Assembly: GCF_023702635.1 (NCBI RefSeq)
Contig: NZ_CP098455.1
Location: 3,348,001-3,412,000, forward strand
Length of the DNA: 64,000 bases
Source of the DNA: Spongiibacter taiwanensis
GTDB taxonomy: Bacteria > Pseudomonadota > Gammaproteobacteria > Pseudomonadales > Spongiibacteraceae
Direction: 5' to 3'
Within the stretch, counting starts at the first letter, position 1; every line of letters starts with the position of its first letter. Below the pieces are notes generated by a model, which had not been told where the DNA came from, did no database searches, and saw nothing but the letters and a program-made list of their open reading frames with translations. The translations under genes and the position numbers were made by a program. Positions 8,271-17,569 of the stretch are shown here, one piece after another.

Positions 8271-10568
8271 GTGAGGCTGACAGCGGGTTTGACGGTAAGC
8301 GCGACTCTTGCAGTGGGATTGTTTGCGACAGACCGGCTAAGCGCCCAGCAATGCCAGGGCTTTATCTGTCTGGAAGAGATGATCGTGACGGCCAGTGTAG
8401 AGGGGCGTCAGCGCTTCCAGGCCAGTATCGCCACCAGTGACGTATTACCCAGCCAAATCGACTTGAACGGTTCCGCCAATTTTGCCGAATTGCTGCGTTT
8501 CGTGCCCGGTGTGCGTGCAGAGGCCAGCGGTGGCGAGGGCAATGCCAATTTGACCCTGAGGGGCTTACCCATTTCTGCTGGTGGCGCCCGCTACCTCCAG
8601 ATTCAGGAAAATGGTCTGCCGGTGCTCCAGTTTGGCGATATTGCCTTTGCCACCGCCGACCAGTTTGTGCGTTTTGATGAGGGTGTTGAGCGCATTGAGG
8701 TGGTGCGCGGCGGTTCTGCGGCAACCTTGGCCAGTAATGCGCCCGGGGGGGTAATCAACATTATCGACCGTATCGGTGCCGGCAATGATGGGACGGCTGG
8801 CGGCGCGCTGAAACTGAGTCAGGGTTTGGGGCATGACCACCAGCGCCTGGATTTAAATCAGTACAGCGGAGAATTGCTGCCGGGCCTGAGTGCATCGCTT
8901 GCAGGATTCTATCGGCGCAGCGACGGCCCGCGGGCTGAAGGGGACAGCCCGGCCCAGGGCGGGCAGCTTCGCTTTGGGGTGAACTACTTTTGGGAGCAGG
9001 GCGAGGCCCAGCTCTATGGCCGGTATCTGGATGATCAGGTGCCGATGGACATGCCGGTGCCGGTTAAGGTGTCCGGTGGCCGAATTGAGACCCTGCCGGG
9101 AATCGATCCGCGCCAGGCCAATTTCTACTCGCGCAACTGGGGAAGTGACGCCACCTTTGATCGAAATAACACCAATCGCCGCCACGAGGTGAGCGATGGC
9201 TTGACGGTGACGTCTGCGGTGCTGGGTGGCAGTTTCAGTGTATCGCCGACACCGACCCTGACGCTGCGCAATCGCAGCCGTATTGCTGATACCGATGGTC
9301 GATTTATTGCCGTGTTTCCTGCCGATAATGGCTATGATGCCGGCCCCTTCGTTGAGGCGTCCGGCCCGAATTCAGGGGCGGACTACGCCGGCGAGGTGTT
9401 CACCGCCACCGTCTTCAACGTCAGTATCGACGATGTGTCGAATAGGGCGAATGACCTCAGCCTGGAAAAGCACTGGACCTTGGGTAATGGTGACGAAGTC
9501 AGTGCCACGCTGGGGTACTTTTACGGTGTTCAGGATGTGGCGCTTACCTGGCAGTTTAATCAGTATTTGCTGGGCCTGGTGGAGCGACATGCACCGTTGA
9601 TTGGCAGCCATGATACCTCTGCAGAGGTATCATGGCTGCTGGCCAGTGGCACCGATGTATGGGGTGGATGTTGCAACCGGGCCTTTGATATTCGCTATCG
9701 CACCCAGGCGCCCTATCTTGCCTTGGCCTGGTCCCGGCAGGATACCAGCGTTGATATTGGCGTTCGTCGAGAATCCCAGGAGGCTGATGGGTTTGCCGCC
9801 ATGGCGCAGGCCCAGCGCTATGACAAAAACGACTTCGAAAGAGTGGATTATGCGGTTGATGAGACCGGGCTCTCCCTCGGTGTGGCCCACCAACTGACAG
9901 AGCAACTGGCGGTGTACGGTGGTCTCAGCGACGCCTATGGTTTCAATGCTGATCGAAATTTGTTTGGTGGTTTCCCGCTGGATGGCAGCGGGGCAATTCC
10001 GGTGAACCGGGTTCGTCAGCGGGAGCTGGGACTGCGGTGGCGAGAGGGCCCCTGGCGCGGTGTGCTGACGGCCTTTGGCGCGGTGACCAATGAGTCAAAT
10101 TATGAGGCGACCACCCAGCGTTTTACCCAGCGTCGTTACCGGGCTGAAGGCCTGGAGTTGGAGGCGGGGATCACCTGGGGGCAGTTTGACCTCATGTTGG
10201 GGGCGACCTACATCAATGCGGAAATCGAGCGAGCGGAAGATCCCAGCTTAGAGGGAAACAGACCCCGGCGTCAGTCGCGTTGGACCTACCTGCTTCAGCC
10301 CGTTTATCGTTTGCCCTGGGGTGAAATCGGTTTGTCGGTTCTGGGTAGCAGTGGCGCCTGGGGGGATGATCACAACGCTATCAAGCTGGCGGGCTACCAA
10401 CTGGCCAGTGGCTTTGCAAAATGGCAATTCGACGACAATTGGAGTGTGACCCTGTCAGTGAATAATATCGGCAATGTTCTGGCCTACACGGAAGTTGAAG
10501 GAAGCGGGCACGCGGCCCGGGCGTTGCCTGGCCGCACCGCTCAGCTTTCGCTGCGCTATCGCTGGTAG
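8271..10568 (+). CDS. TonB-dependent receptor heading a sensor operon
   Basis: A 765-residue outer-membrane receptor. The signal peptide ends near ATDRLSAQ, followed by a two-cysteine loop (QQCQGFIC), a TonB box (EEMIVTAS), a plug with VRGGSAATLASNAPGG, and a beta-barrel ending SLRYRW. GTG 8271 is fixed by GAGGTGA at 8257-8263. It is the first gene of a three-gene operon: 10 bases separate it from a solute-binding-like protein, which overlaps a hybrid histidine kinase. Its ligand is not recognisable. The sequence differs clearly from the receptor at 3657-5840. The coding region contains an extraordinary perfect 36-bp palindrome (9604-9639) encoding part of the barrel. Confidence 0.85.
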   Translation: MRLTAGLTVSATLAVGLFATDRLSAQQCQGFICLEEMIVTASVEGRQRFQASIATSDVLPSQIDLNGSANFAELLRFVPGVRAEASGGEGNANLTLRGLPISAGGARYLQIQENGLPVLQFGDIAFATADQFVRFDEGVERIEVVRGGSAATLASNAPGGVINIIDRIGAGNDGTAGGALKLSQGLGHDHQRLDLNQYSGELLPGLSASLAGFYRRSDGPRAEGDSPAQGGQLRFGVNYFWEQGEAQLYGRYLDDQVPMDMPVPVKVSGGRIETLPGIDPRQANFYSRNWGSDATFDRNNTNRRHEVSDGLTVTSAVLGGSFSVSPTPTLTLRNRSRIADTDGRFIAVFPADNGYDAGPFVEASGPNSGADYAGEVFTATVFNVSIDDVSNRANDLSLEKHWTLGNGDEVSATLGYFYGVQDVALTWQFNQYLLGLVERHAPLIGSHDTSAEVSWLLASGTDVWGGCCNRAFDIRYRTQAPYLALAWSRQDTSVDIGVRRESQEADGFAAMAQAQRYDKNDFERVDYAVDETGLSLGVAHQLTEQLAVYGGLSDAYGFNADRNLFGGFPLDGSGAIPVNRVRQRELGLRWREGPWRGVLTAFGAVTNESNYEATTQRFTQRRYRAEGLELEAGITWGQFDLMLGATYINAEIERAEDPSLEGNRPRRQSRWTYLLQPVYRLPWGEIGLSVLGSSGAWGDDHNAIKLAGYQLASGFAKWQFDDNWSVTLSVNNIGNVLAYTEVEGSGHAARALPGRTAQLSLRYRW
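9604..9639. repeat. Perfect 36-bp palindrome inside the TonB receptor gene
   Basis: The left half-site GCAGCCATGATACCTCTG (9604-9621) is followed with no spacer by its exact reverse complement (9622-9639). Symmetry stops abruptly at g9603/t9640. It is read through in frame (residues around GSHDTSAEVSWLLAS). A perfect palindrome this long is not expected by chance in 64 kb. Confidence 0.95.
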
Positions 10569-10578
10569 GCATCTGAAC

Positions 10579-11448
10579 ATGCACAGGATTCTTAGGAGGC
10601 TGCTCCTGCTGGGTATTCTGGCGGGTGGCGTGCTGTCTCCTGTCCTATCCCATGCCGGGCAGCGGGTTTTCTACCCCGGCGCGGAGTCTTCCGCCGACGC
10701 CCGGCGCAGTTATCCATTGGCGGTCTTGAATATGTGTCAGGATTACTTGCACGGGGACTACGAATTTCGTGCCAGTGGCCTACTGGCGCAACAGCAGCGC
10801 AATCTGTTGCTGCTTGAGCAGGGCGAGCTGGATATTTTGTGGACGGTGTCGACGGTGGCACGGGAACAAAAATTGTTACCGGTCAGAATCCCCATTGATC
10901 GTGGCTTGATTGGCTGGCGCTTGCTGTTGGTTCGGCAAGGTGAGCAGGAACAGTTTGCTTCGCTGGGGCAGGCCGGGCTGTCTGAAAAGATTGCCGGTCA
11001 GGGCCATGATTGGCCCGACCTGGCGGTGCTGCGAGCCAATGGGTTTGCTGCTCAAGGTAGCAGTACCTACGAGGGGCTTTTTGCCATGTTGGCCAGAGGG
11101 CACATCGACTATTTTCCCCGATCGGTATCCGAAATTTGGCCGGAGCTGTCCACTCGCCCCGGCTTGGGGTTGGCGGTGGCAAGCGGGGTGGCGCTTCATT
11201 ACCCTGAGCAATTGTATTTTTTTGTTAACCGCCGCAACACCGCACTGGCCGCCGCGTTGACGTCCTGTCTCCGCAAGGCCACTGAGGACGGCGCTTTAAA
11301 ACGCCTGTTTTATCAGTATTTTGGTGAGGACATCGCGCTGGCAGGCCTGCTTCGTCGGCGGATCGTGCAACTGCAGTTGCCTGAACAAATTCCGCCGCCA
11401 CCTGAATTGGCCGACGACTTTTGGTTTCGACCTGGGGAGGCGCGATGA
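10579..11448 (+). CDS. Periplasmic solute-binding-like protein (type 2 PBP fold)
   Basis: A 289-residue protein with a signal peptide (hydrophobic LLLLGILAGGVLSPVLSHA near residues 7-26). The body resembles family 3 solute-binding proteins: an ELDILWTVS strand, a GSSTYEGLFAMLARGHIDYF segment and a helical C-terminus. There is no ABC permease nearby, so it more likely presents a ligand to the adjacent sensor kinase than feeds a transporter; that is inference. ATG 10579 begins 10 bases after the receptor stop. A longer in-frame extension into the receptor gene is rejected because the signal peptide starts here. The last codons overlap the kinase start (ATGA). Confidence 0.7.
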   Translation: MHRILRRLLLLGILAGGVLSPVLSHAGQRVFYPGAESSADARRSYPLAVLNMCQDYLHGDYEFRASGLLAQQQRNLLLLEQGELDILWTVSTVAREQKLLPVRIPIDRGLIGWRLLLVRQGEQEQFASLGQAGLSEKIAGQGHDWPDLAVLRANGFAAQGSSTYEGLFAMLARGHIDYFPRSVSEIWPELSTRPGLGLAVASGVALHYPEQLYFFVNRRNTALAAALTSCLRKATEDGALKRLFYQYFGEDIALAGLLRRRIVQLQLPEQIPPPPELADDFWFRPGEAR

Positions 11449-14400
11449 CGGAAGGCGCGCCTCACCGTAGCAGTTTGCACGCTGGCCTTGCGCTGAGGTT
11501 GGCCACGGCCTCGATCGCGGTCACCCTGCTGGTTGCGCTGGTACTCGGGCTGATTCAGCTTGGTGTGGTGAAGAGCCAGGATCGGGAGGCGGCCCAATCC
11601 CGCTTTGATGACATTCGTCACAGCCACCTCCCTGAATTAAAGAACCGCCTCTGGGAGGTAAATCCCCAGGCTATCGCCAGCAGTCTTGAATCGATCGCCA
11701 GTCTTAGTCACGTTGGCCGGGTTTCCCTGGTGGATGATCAGGGGCATCGTTTTGAGGCGGGGAAAACCCGGGGCGAGATACTGGCAACCGAGCGCTTTCC
11801 ACTGATCCACTCGGTGGGCGATCGCCGCTTCGAGCTTGGTGAGCTGCAGGTAGAGCTTGGCGATGGAGAAATTCTGCTCGCAGCGCGCAACCGGGCGACT
11901 CAACTGGCCATCACGGTGGGGCTGGCGCTGTTGGCGAACCTACTGATACTGATGCTGATGCTACACCGGAGCATCGTTTACCCCTTGGCGAAAATTGCCC
12001 AGCAGCTTGCCACCCATGAGGGGCGTCCGGAGCTGCCCGTGATATTGCGCCGGTCCGGTCGCAGTCCGGGGCGGGGTGATGAAATTGATCAGGTTGTCGC
12101 GGCGATAAACCACTCCAAAGAACTAGTGTTGCAAGAGCTGGCTCGGCGGCGACGCTCTGAGGCCGCTTTACAGGAATATAAGGAAAATCTGGAAGACATC
12201 GTCGATTCGCGGACCCTGCAATTGGAGCACAGCAAGGTACAGTTGGAGGTGGCAGCGGAGGTGGCCGAGCTGGGTATTTGGCGGCTGGCGATCGGCGAGA
12301 CCAATGCCAGCTGGAATACGCGAATGTTTGCGATTCACCAATTGCCCGGTGGTTTGTCCGATCAGGTGGGCCTGTCCGAATGGTTTGCGCAGATGGATCC
12401 GGAGGACGCCGCGCGAATTGCCAACTTACTGCAAACCCCTGGGTCTCATCACGCTATTATTGAGGAGCGCTACCGGATCGTTTCTGATCTGGCCGCACCC
12501 CGTCATATAAAAATGCGCATTCTGGTGAATCGCAGCGATGCGACTACCTTTATAGGGGTCTGTCAGGATGTGAGCGCGCAGATCAATCTGGAAAGCGAGT
12601 TGCGCCGGGCCAAAGACGAGGCCGATGCAATGAGCGCCGCCAAGTCGCATTTTCTCGCCAATATGAGTCATGAGATTCGCACGCCGATGAACGGCTTCTT
12701 CGGCATGCTGGCCTTGCTGAAGCGCGATGCTCTTACTGAGCGTCAACGATATTATCTGGAGATGGCGGAATCCAGTGCGTCGACATTGACCAGCTTGATC
12801 AATGACATCCTCGACTTTTCCAAGGTTGAGGCTGGCAAGCTTGAGCTGGATGAGCGTGACATCGATCTGATCAAACTGGCGCACAGTTGCGTGGCGCCCC
12901 ATATCATTGCCCGGCCCGGCACTGAGGTGGAGTTGATCGTCGACCTGGCTGCGGTTACCCACCCCTTTTGTCGTGGTGATGAAACCCGGATTCGCCAGAT
13001 TCTGGTTAACCTGCTGTCCAATGCCCTCAAATTTACCGAAAAGGGTTATATAGAAATTGCCTTGGCGACTCGGCGTGTCGGGAGTGCCGTCGAGTTGACG
13101 GTGACCGTTAGCGATACCGGAATTGGTATTGCAGAGGATGCCTTGGCGCGCCTGTTCCAGGCCTTCGAGCAGGGCAGTGCGGCGATTCACAGCGAGTACG
13201 GCGGCACCGGGCTGGGGTTAAGTATTTGCAGCCAGCTTTGCCGATTGATGGGAGGTGAAATTCAGGTTGAGAGCCAAGAGGGGGAGGGCAGCGCTTTTCG
13301 CGCCTGTGTGCAATTAGCGCCGAGTGCTACACCGGGTGCCCAGTATGACCTGACTGCCATTGATGCGTGCGCGGTGGTGGTTATGCCCGAATCGCGCGGC
13401 AATCGACCATTGCTTGGGTTGTTGCAGCGCCGTTTCTCGCGGATTGAGACCCTCTCGCTGGACGCGTTGCTGGCGGCCGGTTCGGCTGGCTCGATCCAGG
13501 TGCCCCACACCCTGGTGGTGTGGGCTGACTATGCTGAGCAACACCCCAAGCAACTTCTCGATTTGGTTGAGCGATGGAGTGGCACACACCTGTTGATTAT
13601 TTTGGGCAATGTCACTAGTAGAGGTTTGGGCGAGCTGCTGGCCATGCCCAATGTCAGCACGGTGGAGCGTCCGGTGACACCCTATTCCCTTTATCCCGTG
13701 CTGACATCGGATGGTACGGGCTCTCCGGTGTCAAAACTCCCTACCGTGGAAACACAAGCCTTGGGTCTTGACGGGGTGAAAGTGCTTGTCGTCGACGACC
13801 AGCAGGTGAATGTTGAGGTGGCTCGCTGCCTGCTGCAAGAATCGGGTGCGGAAGTGACGGCGGTGTTCGACGGCGAGTCGGCGCTTCACGCGCTGCGAGA
13901 GGGATTGTTGCCCGATGTGGTGTTGATGGATCGGCATATGCCGCAGATGGATGGCTTGGCTTGCGCGAAGGCGATTCGCAGTGGGCAGGCGGGTAATAGC
14001 GTGGCAGCGGTGCCCATTATCGCGATTACCGCCGCCGTATTGCAGGGCGATCGGGAGCAATGTCTGGCGGCAGGGATGAACGACTTTTTGACAAAGCCGG
14101 TGAATCCTGACGAGCTGATTGAGAAAGTTGGTCAGTGGAGCGCGAGCATTTCCCCTTCGCCTCAGGTTCGGTCAATCGAGTTGACATCAACCCGCGCTGC
14201 CGAGGCGCCAGCCGCGCGGGCTGAGATTTCGGGGGGCTGGCAGGCCGATACGTTACTTGCGCAAATTGGGGGAAACGAACTGCTGTTACGCAAGCTGTTG
14301 CGCCTCGCTCTTGATACCCTACCCCAGCAAGTCGCGGAGTTACACAGTGCCGCCGAAGCGGGTGACTTGACCAGCGTTATGTCCTTCGCGCACCGCTTGA

Positions 14401-14576
14401 AGGGAACCAGTGCCCAACTGGGAGCCAGCCACCTCAGCGCTTTGGCCCGGGATGCAGAACAGTCCCACTCCGCGGAAGCGTATGTGCAGCAGCTGATGCC
14501 GGCGATAGAGCGAGCCGCAGCAGATTTTCTTACCGGGGCAGCCTCCTATTTGCAAGAAAAGGATTCAACGGTTTAG
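11445..14576 (+). CDS. Hybrid sensor histidine kinase (HAMP-PAS-HisKA-HATPase-REC-HPt)
   Basis: A 1043-residue membrane kinase. It has a transmembrane helix near residues 17-41, a periplasmic sensor of about 110 residues, a second helix near 152-175, HAMP and coiled coil, a PAS-like segment (about 255-375), and HisKA with H409 (MSHEIRTPMNG). The ATPase domain has N-box NLLSNALKFT and G-boxes DTGIGI and GTGLGL. A poorly conserved linker follows, then a receiver with phospho-acceptor D829 (LMDRHMPQMDG) and an HPt domain with H983 (AHRLKGTSAQ). It thus carries a full phosphorelay, but no partner regulator gene is present. The start overlaps the solute-binding gene by 4 bases and has GGGGAGG upstream. 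It probably senses the ligand of the operon's receptor and binding protein. Confidence 0.9.
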   Translation: MTEGAPHRSSLHAGLALRLATASIAVTLLVALVLGLIQLGVVKSQDREAAQSRFDDIRHSHLPELKNRLWEVNPQAIASSLESIASLSHVGRVSLVDDQGHRFEAGKTRGEILATERFPLIHSVGDRRFELGELQVELGDGEILLAARNRATQLAITVGLALLANLLILMLMLHRSIVYPLAKIAQQLATHEGRPELPVILRRSGRSPGRGDEIDQVVAAINHSKELVLQELARRRRSEAALQEYKENLEDIVDSRTLQLEHSKVQLEVAAEVAELGIWRLAIGETNASWNTRMFAIHQLPGGLSDQVGLSEWFAQMDPEDAARIANLLQTPGSHHAIIEERYRIVSDLAAPRHIKMRILVNRSDATTFIGVCQDVSAQINLESELRRAKDEADAMSAAKSHFLANMSHEIRTPMNGFFGMLALLKRDALTERQRYYLEMAESSASTLTSLINDILDFSKVEAGKLELDERDIDLIKLAHSCVAPHIIARPGTEVELIVDLAAVTHPFCRGDETRIRQILVNLLSNALKFTEKGYIEIALATRRVGSAVELTVTVSDTGIGIAEDALARLFQAFEQGSAAIHSEYGGTGLGLSICSQLCRLMGGEIQVESQEGEGSAFRACVQLAPSATPGAQYDLTAIDACAVVVMPESRGNRPLLGLLQRRFSRIETLSLDALLAAGSAGSIQVPHTLVVWADYAEQHPKQLLDLVERWSGTHLLIILGNVTSRGLGELLAMPNVSTVERPVTPYSLYPVLTSDGTGSPVSKLPTVETQALGLDGVKVLVVDDQQVNVEVARCLLQESGAEVTAVFDGESALHALREGLLPDVVLMDRHMPQMDGLACAKAIRSGQAGNSVAAVPIIAITAAVLQGDREQCLAAGMNDFLTKPVNPDELIEKVGQWSASISPSPQVRSIELTSTRAAEAPAARAEISGGWQADTLLAQIGGNELLLRKLLRLALDTLPQQVAELHSAAEAGDLTSVMSFAHRLKGTSAQLGASHLSALARDAEQSHSAEAYVQQLMPAIERAAADFLTGAASYLQEKDSTV

Positions 14577-14643
14577 ATCGCGTGCGCCTACCCTCCTCAA
14601 CGGGTAGCCAGGTTGACCCAGCCCGGTCCGGCGGTGGGCGCGG

Positions 14644-15051
14644 TCATGGCCGATCGGTCTGGCCGAGTGCCAATCCCGCCAGAATAGGGCAGTCGGGCCG
14701 CTGGTCCCCGTGGCAGCTAGCGGCGAGCTGCATGAGTAAATTCCGCATTGCCTGCAAATCCTGAATCTTTTTGTCCAGTTCATCGATGTGCGTCAATGCC
14801 AGTGATTTGACGTCGGCGCTGGTTCGCTGGCGATCGCGCCACAGTGATAGAAGCTGGTCGATCTGATCGAGGGAAAAGCCCAGCGACCGGGCCTGCTTGA
14901 TAAAACGCAGGCTGTGCAGGTCCTCTTTGTTGTAGAGCCGGTATCCCGTGGGGCTGCGCTCACAGGGTGGCAGCAGCCCTCTGGATTCGTAGTGCCGAAT
15001 CATTTTTGCCGAGATGCCGCTACGTTTGGCGGCCTGACCAATAGTGATCAT
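14644..15051 (-). CDS. cueR: CueR-type MerR-family copper-responsive activator
   Basis: A 135-residue MerR regulator. It has an N-terminal winged helix (MITIGQAAKRSGISAKMIRHYES), the dimerisation helix, and a C-terminal metal loop with C113 and C121 (C-x7-C followed by PIL), the CueR copper(I)/silver/gold signature. In the CueR family it distorts promoters with 19-20-base spacers to activate copper export genes. Its start overlaps the copA stop (ATGA), so it is translated with copA and autoregulated through the copA promoter. Two cysteines instead of a mercury-type triad argue against MerR. Confidence 0.88.
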   Translation of the reverse strand: MITIGQAAKRSGISAKMIRHYESRGLLPPCERSPTGYRLYNKEDLHSLRFIKQARSLGFSLDQIDQLLSLWRDRQRTSADVKSLALTHIDELDKKIQDLQAMRNLLMQLAASCHGDQRPDCPILAGLALGQTDRP

Positions 15052-17462
15052 TTTGGTGTCTCCCTTGAAGGGTGCCAGCGTCGCAATAAGAGCGCATTTC
15101 CAAGCACGCTGACGCTACTGAGAGCCATCGCGGTGGCGGCTAGTACCGGGTTAAGAAGTCCGGCGGCGGCCAGGGGAATGCCGACGATATTATAGATAAA
15201 CGCCCAAAAGAGATTTTGGCGGATTTTACGGTAACAGCGTCGGGCGATATCGATCGCATCGACGACCCGGGCCGGTTGATTGTTCATCAGGGTAATGCCG
15301 GCGCTGTGCATGGCAACATCACTGCCCGAGGCCATGGCGATACCGATATCTGCTGCGGCGAGGGCGGGCGCATCATTGATGCCGTCGCCGACCATGGCTA
15401 CCCGTTGTCCTCGCTGGCGAAATTCGGCCACCGCATCGGCTTTGTGCGCGGGCAACACGTTGGCGCGAATTTGGTCGATGCCTAACCGCTGTGCCACATG
15501 CCGGGCGCTGCCCTCGTTGTCGCCGGTAATCATCACAGTGGTGATGCCTCGGCGGTGAAGACGGGTGATGGTGTTGCCGGCGTCGGCTTTGACGGTGTCG
15601 CCAAAGCTGAACATCGCCAGCGCGGCGGGCTGATCGTCCCGGCGAGCGAGAAAGCAGAGGGTTTTGCCTTGGGCCTCCAGGATGTCGGCGCGCTCGCGCA
15701 GCGCGCTCAGATCGATGTGGTACTCCGTCATTAATTGTCGATTGCCCAGCGCGAAATTCTCGCCGTTGACCTTGCCTTCAATTCCTAGGCCGGGGAGGGT
15801 GCGCGCCTCGCTCACTTCGGGAATGGCGAGTTGTCGTTGCCGGGCGGCAGCAAGGGTGGCGATAGCTAGAGGGTGGTTGCTGCTGGTCTGCAGACTTGCC
15901 GCCAAGGTCAATGCGCGCTCCTGACTGATAGCCACCGCCGACGTGTCTTGAAGCTGAGGTTTGCCCTGGGTGAGGGTGCCAGTTTTGTCGAAAATAACCG
16001 TGCTGATCCCTTCGGCCTGCTCCAGGGTATGGGCGTCGCGAATCAAAATGCCCTGCCGTGCGGCGACCCCGGTGCCAACCATAATTGCGGCGGGGGTCGC
16101 CAGACCGAGGGCGCAGGGACAGGCGATAACCAATACCGCAATGGCATTGAGAATCGCGGTTTCCGGGCTCGCACCCAGGGCGAGCCAGGCGCCAAGGGTT
16201 GCCAGCGACACGACCACAACTATTGGCACGAACACCGCGCTGACACGGTCCACCAGGCGTTGGATTTCGGCCTTGGCGGCCTGGGCGGATTCCACCATGG
16301 CGATAATTTTTGCCAGTGTGGATTCACTGCCGATGGCGGTGACGTCTAATGCTATCATTCCGTCGCCGTTGAGGGTGCCGCCGATCACCGGATCTCCCTG
16401 GCCCTTACTCACTGGCAGACTTTCGCCGCTGATCATTGCCTCGTCGATGTGGCTGGCGCCGTGGATAATTTTGCCGTCCACCGGGATCTGCTCGCCTGGC
16501 AGCACTTTTACCCGGTCGCCGACCTGAACCTCGGCCAGGGGAACGCGAGTTTCCTTGCCGTCGCGCAGCAGGCGCGCTGTATCGGGCCGCAACGACTGCA
16601 AGGCGCGGATGGCGTCGTTGGTCTGGGATTTAGCCCGGTTTTCCAGCCACTTGCCTAAGCGAACAAGGGTAATGACGACCGCGGCCGCCTCAAAATAGAC
16701 GTGCCCGGCAGCGCCGCCCGCCATCGGTCGCAATAACTCAAACACGCTTAAACCGTAGGCGGTGCTGGTGCCGAGGGCGACCAGTAAATCCATATTGCCG
16801 GTTTTGGCTCTCAATGCGGACAGGGCGCCGCGATAAAAGCCGAGGCCCACATAGAACTGCACTGGGGTAGCCAGCAGCCATTGCACCCAGCCGGGCAGCA
16901 TCCAATGGATGCCAAAGGGCCAGAGCAGCATGGGCACCATCAGAGGCGCCGACAGCAAGCCGGCCAGCAGGAGTGTTTGCGCTTCGGTTAAGCCCGGCAT
17001 GCTGGCGGATGCCCCGGCGGTGTCAGCATGAAAGGCGCCAGTTGCGACGTGTCCTGGGTAACCCGCTTGCGTTAATTGTTGAAGTAGGTCATCGGCGGTG
17101 ATCGCGCCCCGCAATACCGTGACGGTGGCGCGACTGCTGGCCAGGTTGACGTCAGCCGAGATGACCCCCGCCAGCCCGCGCAGGGTGTTTTCGATGCGGC
17201 CAACACAGGACGCACAGCGCATGCCGGATATTTGCAGGGTGATGGTTTGTCGTGCTGGGTGATAGCCGACTTGGGCTAAGGCTTGATCAACGGCGGGCCA
17301 GGAAGCGTTCTCGTCGAAGTCGATAGAGGCCTGCTCGCTGGCCAGATTGACATTGGCCCGCCTGACGCCAGGCACGGCATTCAGCGCCCGCTCCACTCGA
17401 CTGACGCAGGAGCCGCAGCGCATCCCGGAGACGAAAATTTGAGCTTGCTTGGTTGATGACAT
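15048..17462 (-). CDS. copA: Copper(I)-exporting P1B-type ATPase CopA
   Basis: An 804-residue inner-membrane copper exporter. There are two N-terminal heavy-metal domains (GMRCGSC and GMRCASC), eight expected membrane segments, the transmembrane metal motif C448-P-C450, the phosphorylated aspartate D492 in DKTGTLT, and the hinge GDGINDAPAL. ATG 17462 has GGGGGAG upstream. An in-frame ATG at 17531 must be ignored because it lies inside the CueR-type operator, upstream of the expected transcription start. The gene is followed by cueR, and a DUF411 copper-associated protein gene lies upstream. Confidence 0.95.
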   Translation of the reverse strand: MSSTKQAQIFVSGMRCGSCVSRVERALNAVPGVRRANVNLASEQASIDFDENASWPAVDQALAQVGYHPARQTITLQISGMRCASCVGRIENTLRGLAGVISADVNLASSRATVTVLRGAITADDLLQQLTQAGYPGHVATGAFHADTAGASASMPGLTEAQTLLLAGLLSAPLMVPMLLWPFGIHWMLPGWVQWLLATPVQFYVGLGFYRGALSALRAKTGNMDLLVALGTSTAYGLSVFELLRPMAGGAAGHVYFEAAAVVITLVRLGKWLENRAKSQTNDAIRALQSLRPDTARLLRDGKETRVPLAEVQVGDRVKVLPGEQIPVDGKIIHGASHIDEAMISGESLPVSKGQGDPVIGGTLNGDGMIALDVTAIGSESTLAKIIAMVESAQAAKAEIQRLVDRVSAVFVPIVVVVSLATLGAWLALGASPETAILNAIAVLVIACPCALGLATPAAIMVGTGVAARQGILIRDAHTLEQAEGISTVIFDKTGTLTQGKPQLQDTSAVAISQERALTLAASLQTSSNHPLAIATLAAARQRQLAIPEVSEARTLPGLGIEGKVNGENFALGNRQLMTEYHIDLSALRERADILEAQGKTLCFLARRDDQPAALAMFSFGDTVKADAGNTITRLHRRGITTVMITGDNEGSARHVAQRLGIDQIRANVLPAHKADAVAEFRQRGQRVAMVGDGINDAPALAAADIGIAMASGSDVAMHSAGITLMNNQPARVVDAIDIARRCYRKIRQNLFWAFIYNIVGIPLAAAGLLNPVLAATAMALSSVSVLGNALLLRRWHPSRETPK

Positions 17463-17511
17463 TGATGGGACTCCCCCCTTTTGCTCCCCGCAAAATACGG
17501 TGAGTAAAGCC

Positions 17512-17542
17512 AGTGTCGAGCTTCCCATCATGGTAAGGTCAA
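17512..17542 (-). promoter_or_regulatory. CueR-type promoter of copA-cueR
   Basis: On the minus strand: -35 TTGACC (17542-17537), a long 19-base spacer, -10 GACACT (17517-17512). The spacer holds the dyad CTTACCATGATGGGAAG (17537-17521), symmetric except for one pair. The long spacer with a centred dyad is the hallmark of MerR-family activated promoters. Confidence 0.85.
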
Positions 17543-17569
17543 TAGGTTTTTAAGTTTTGACGACGTGGC

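Noticed and set aside
17463-17531. N-terminal extension of copA
   Set aside because: The upstream ATG is inside the CueR-type promoter, before the expected transcription start.
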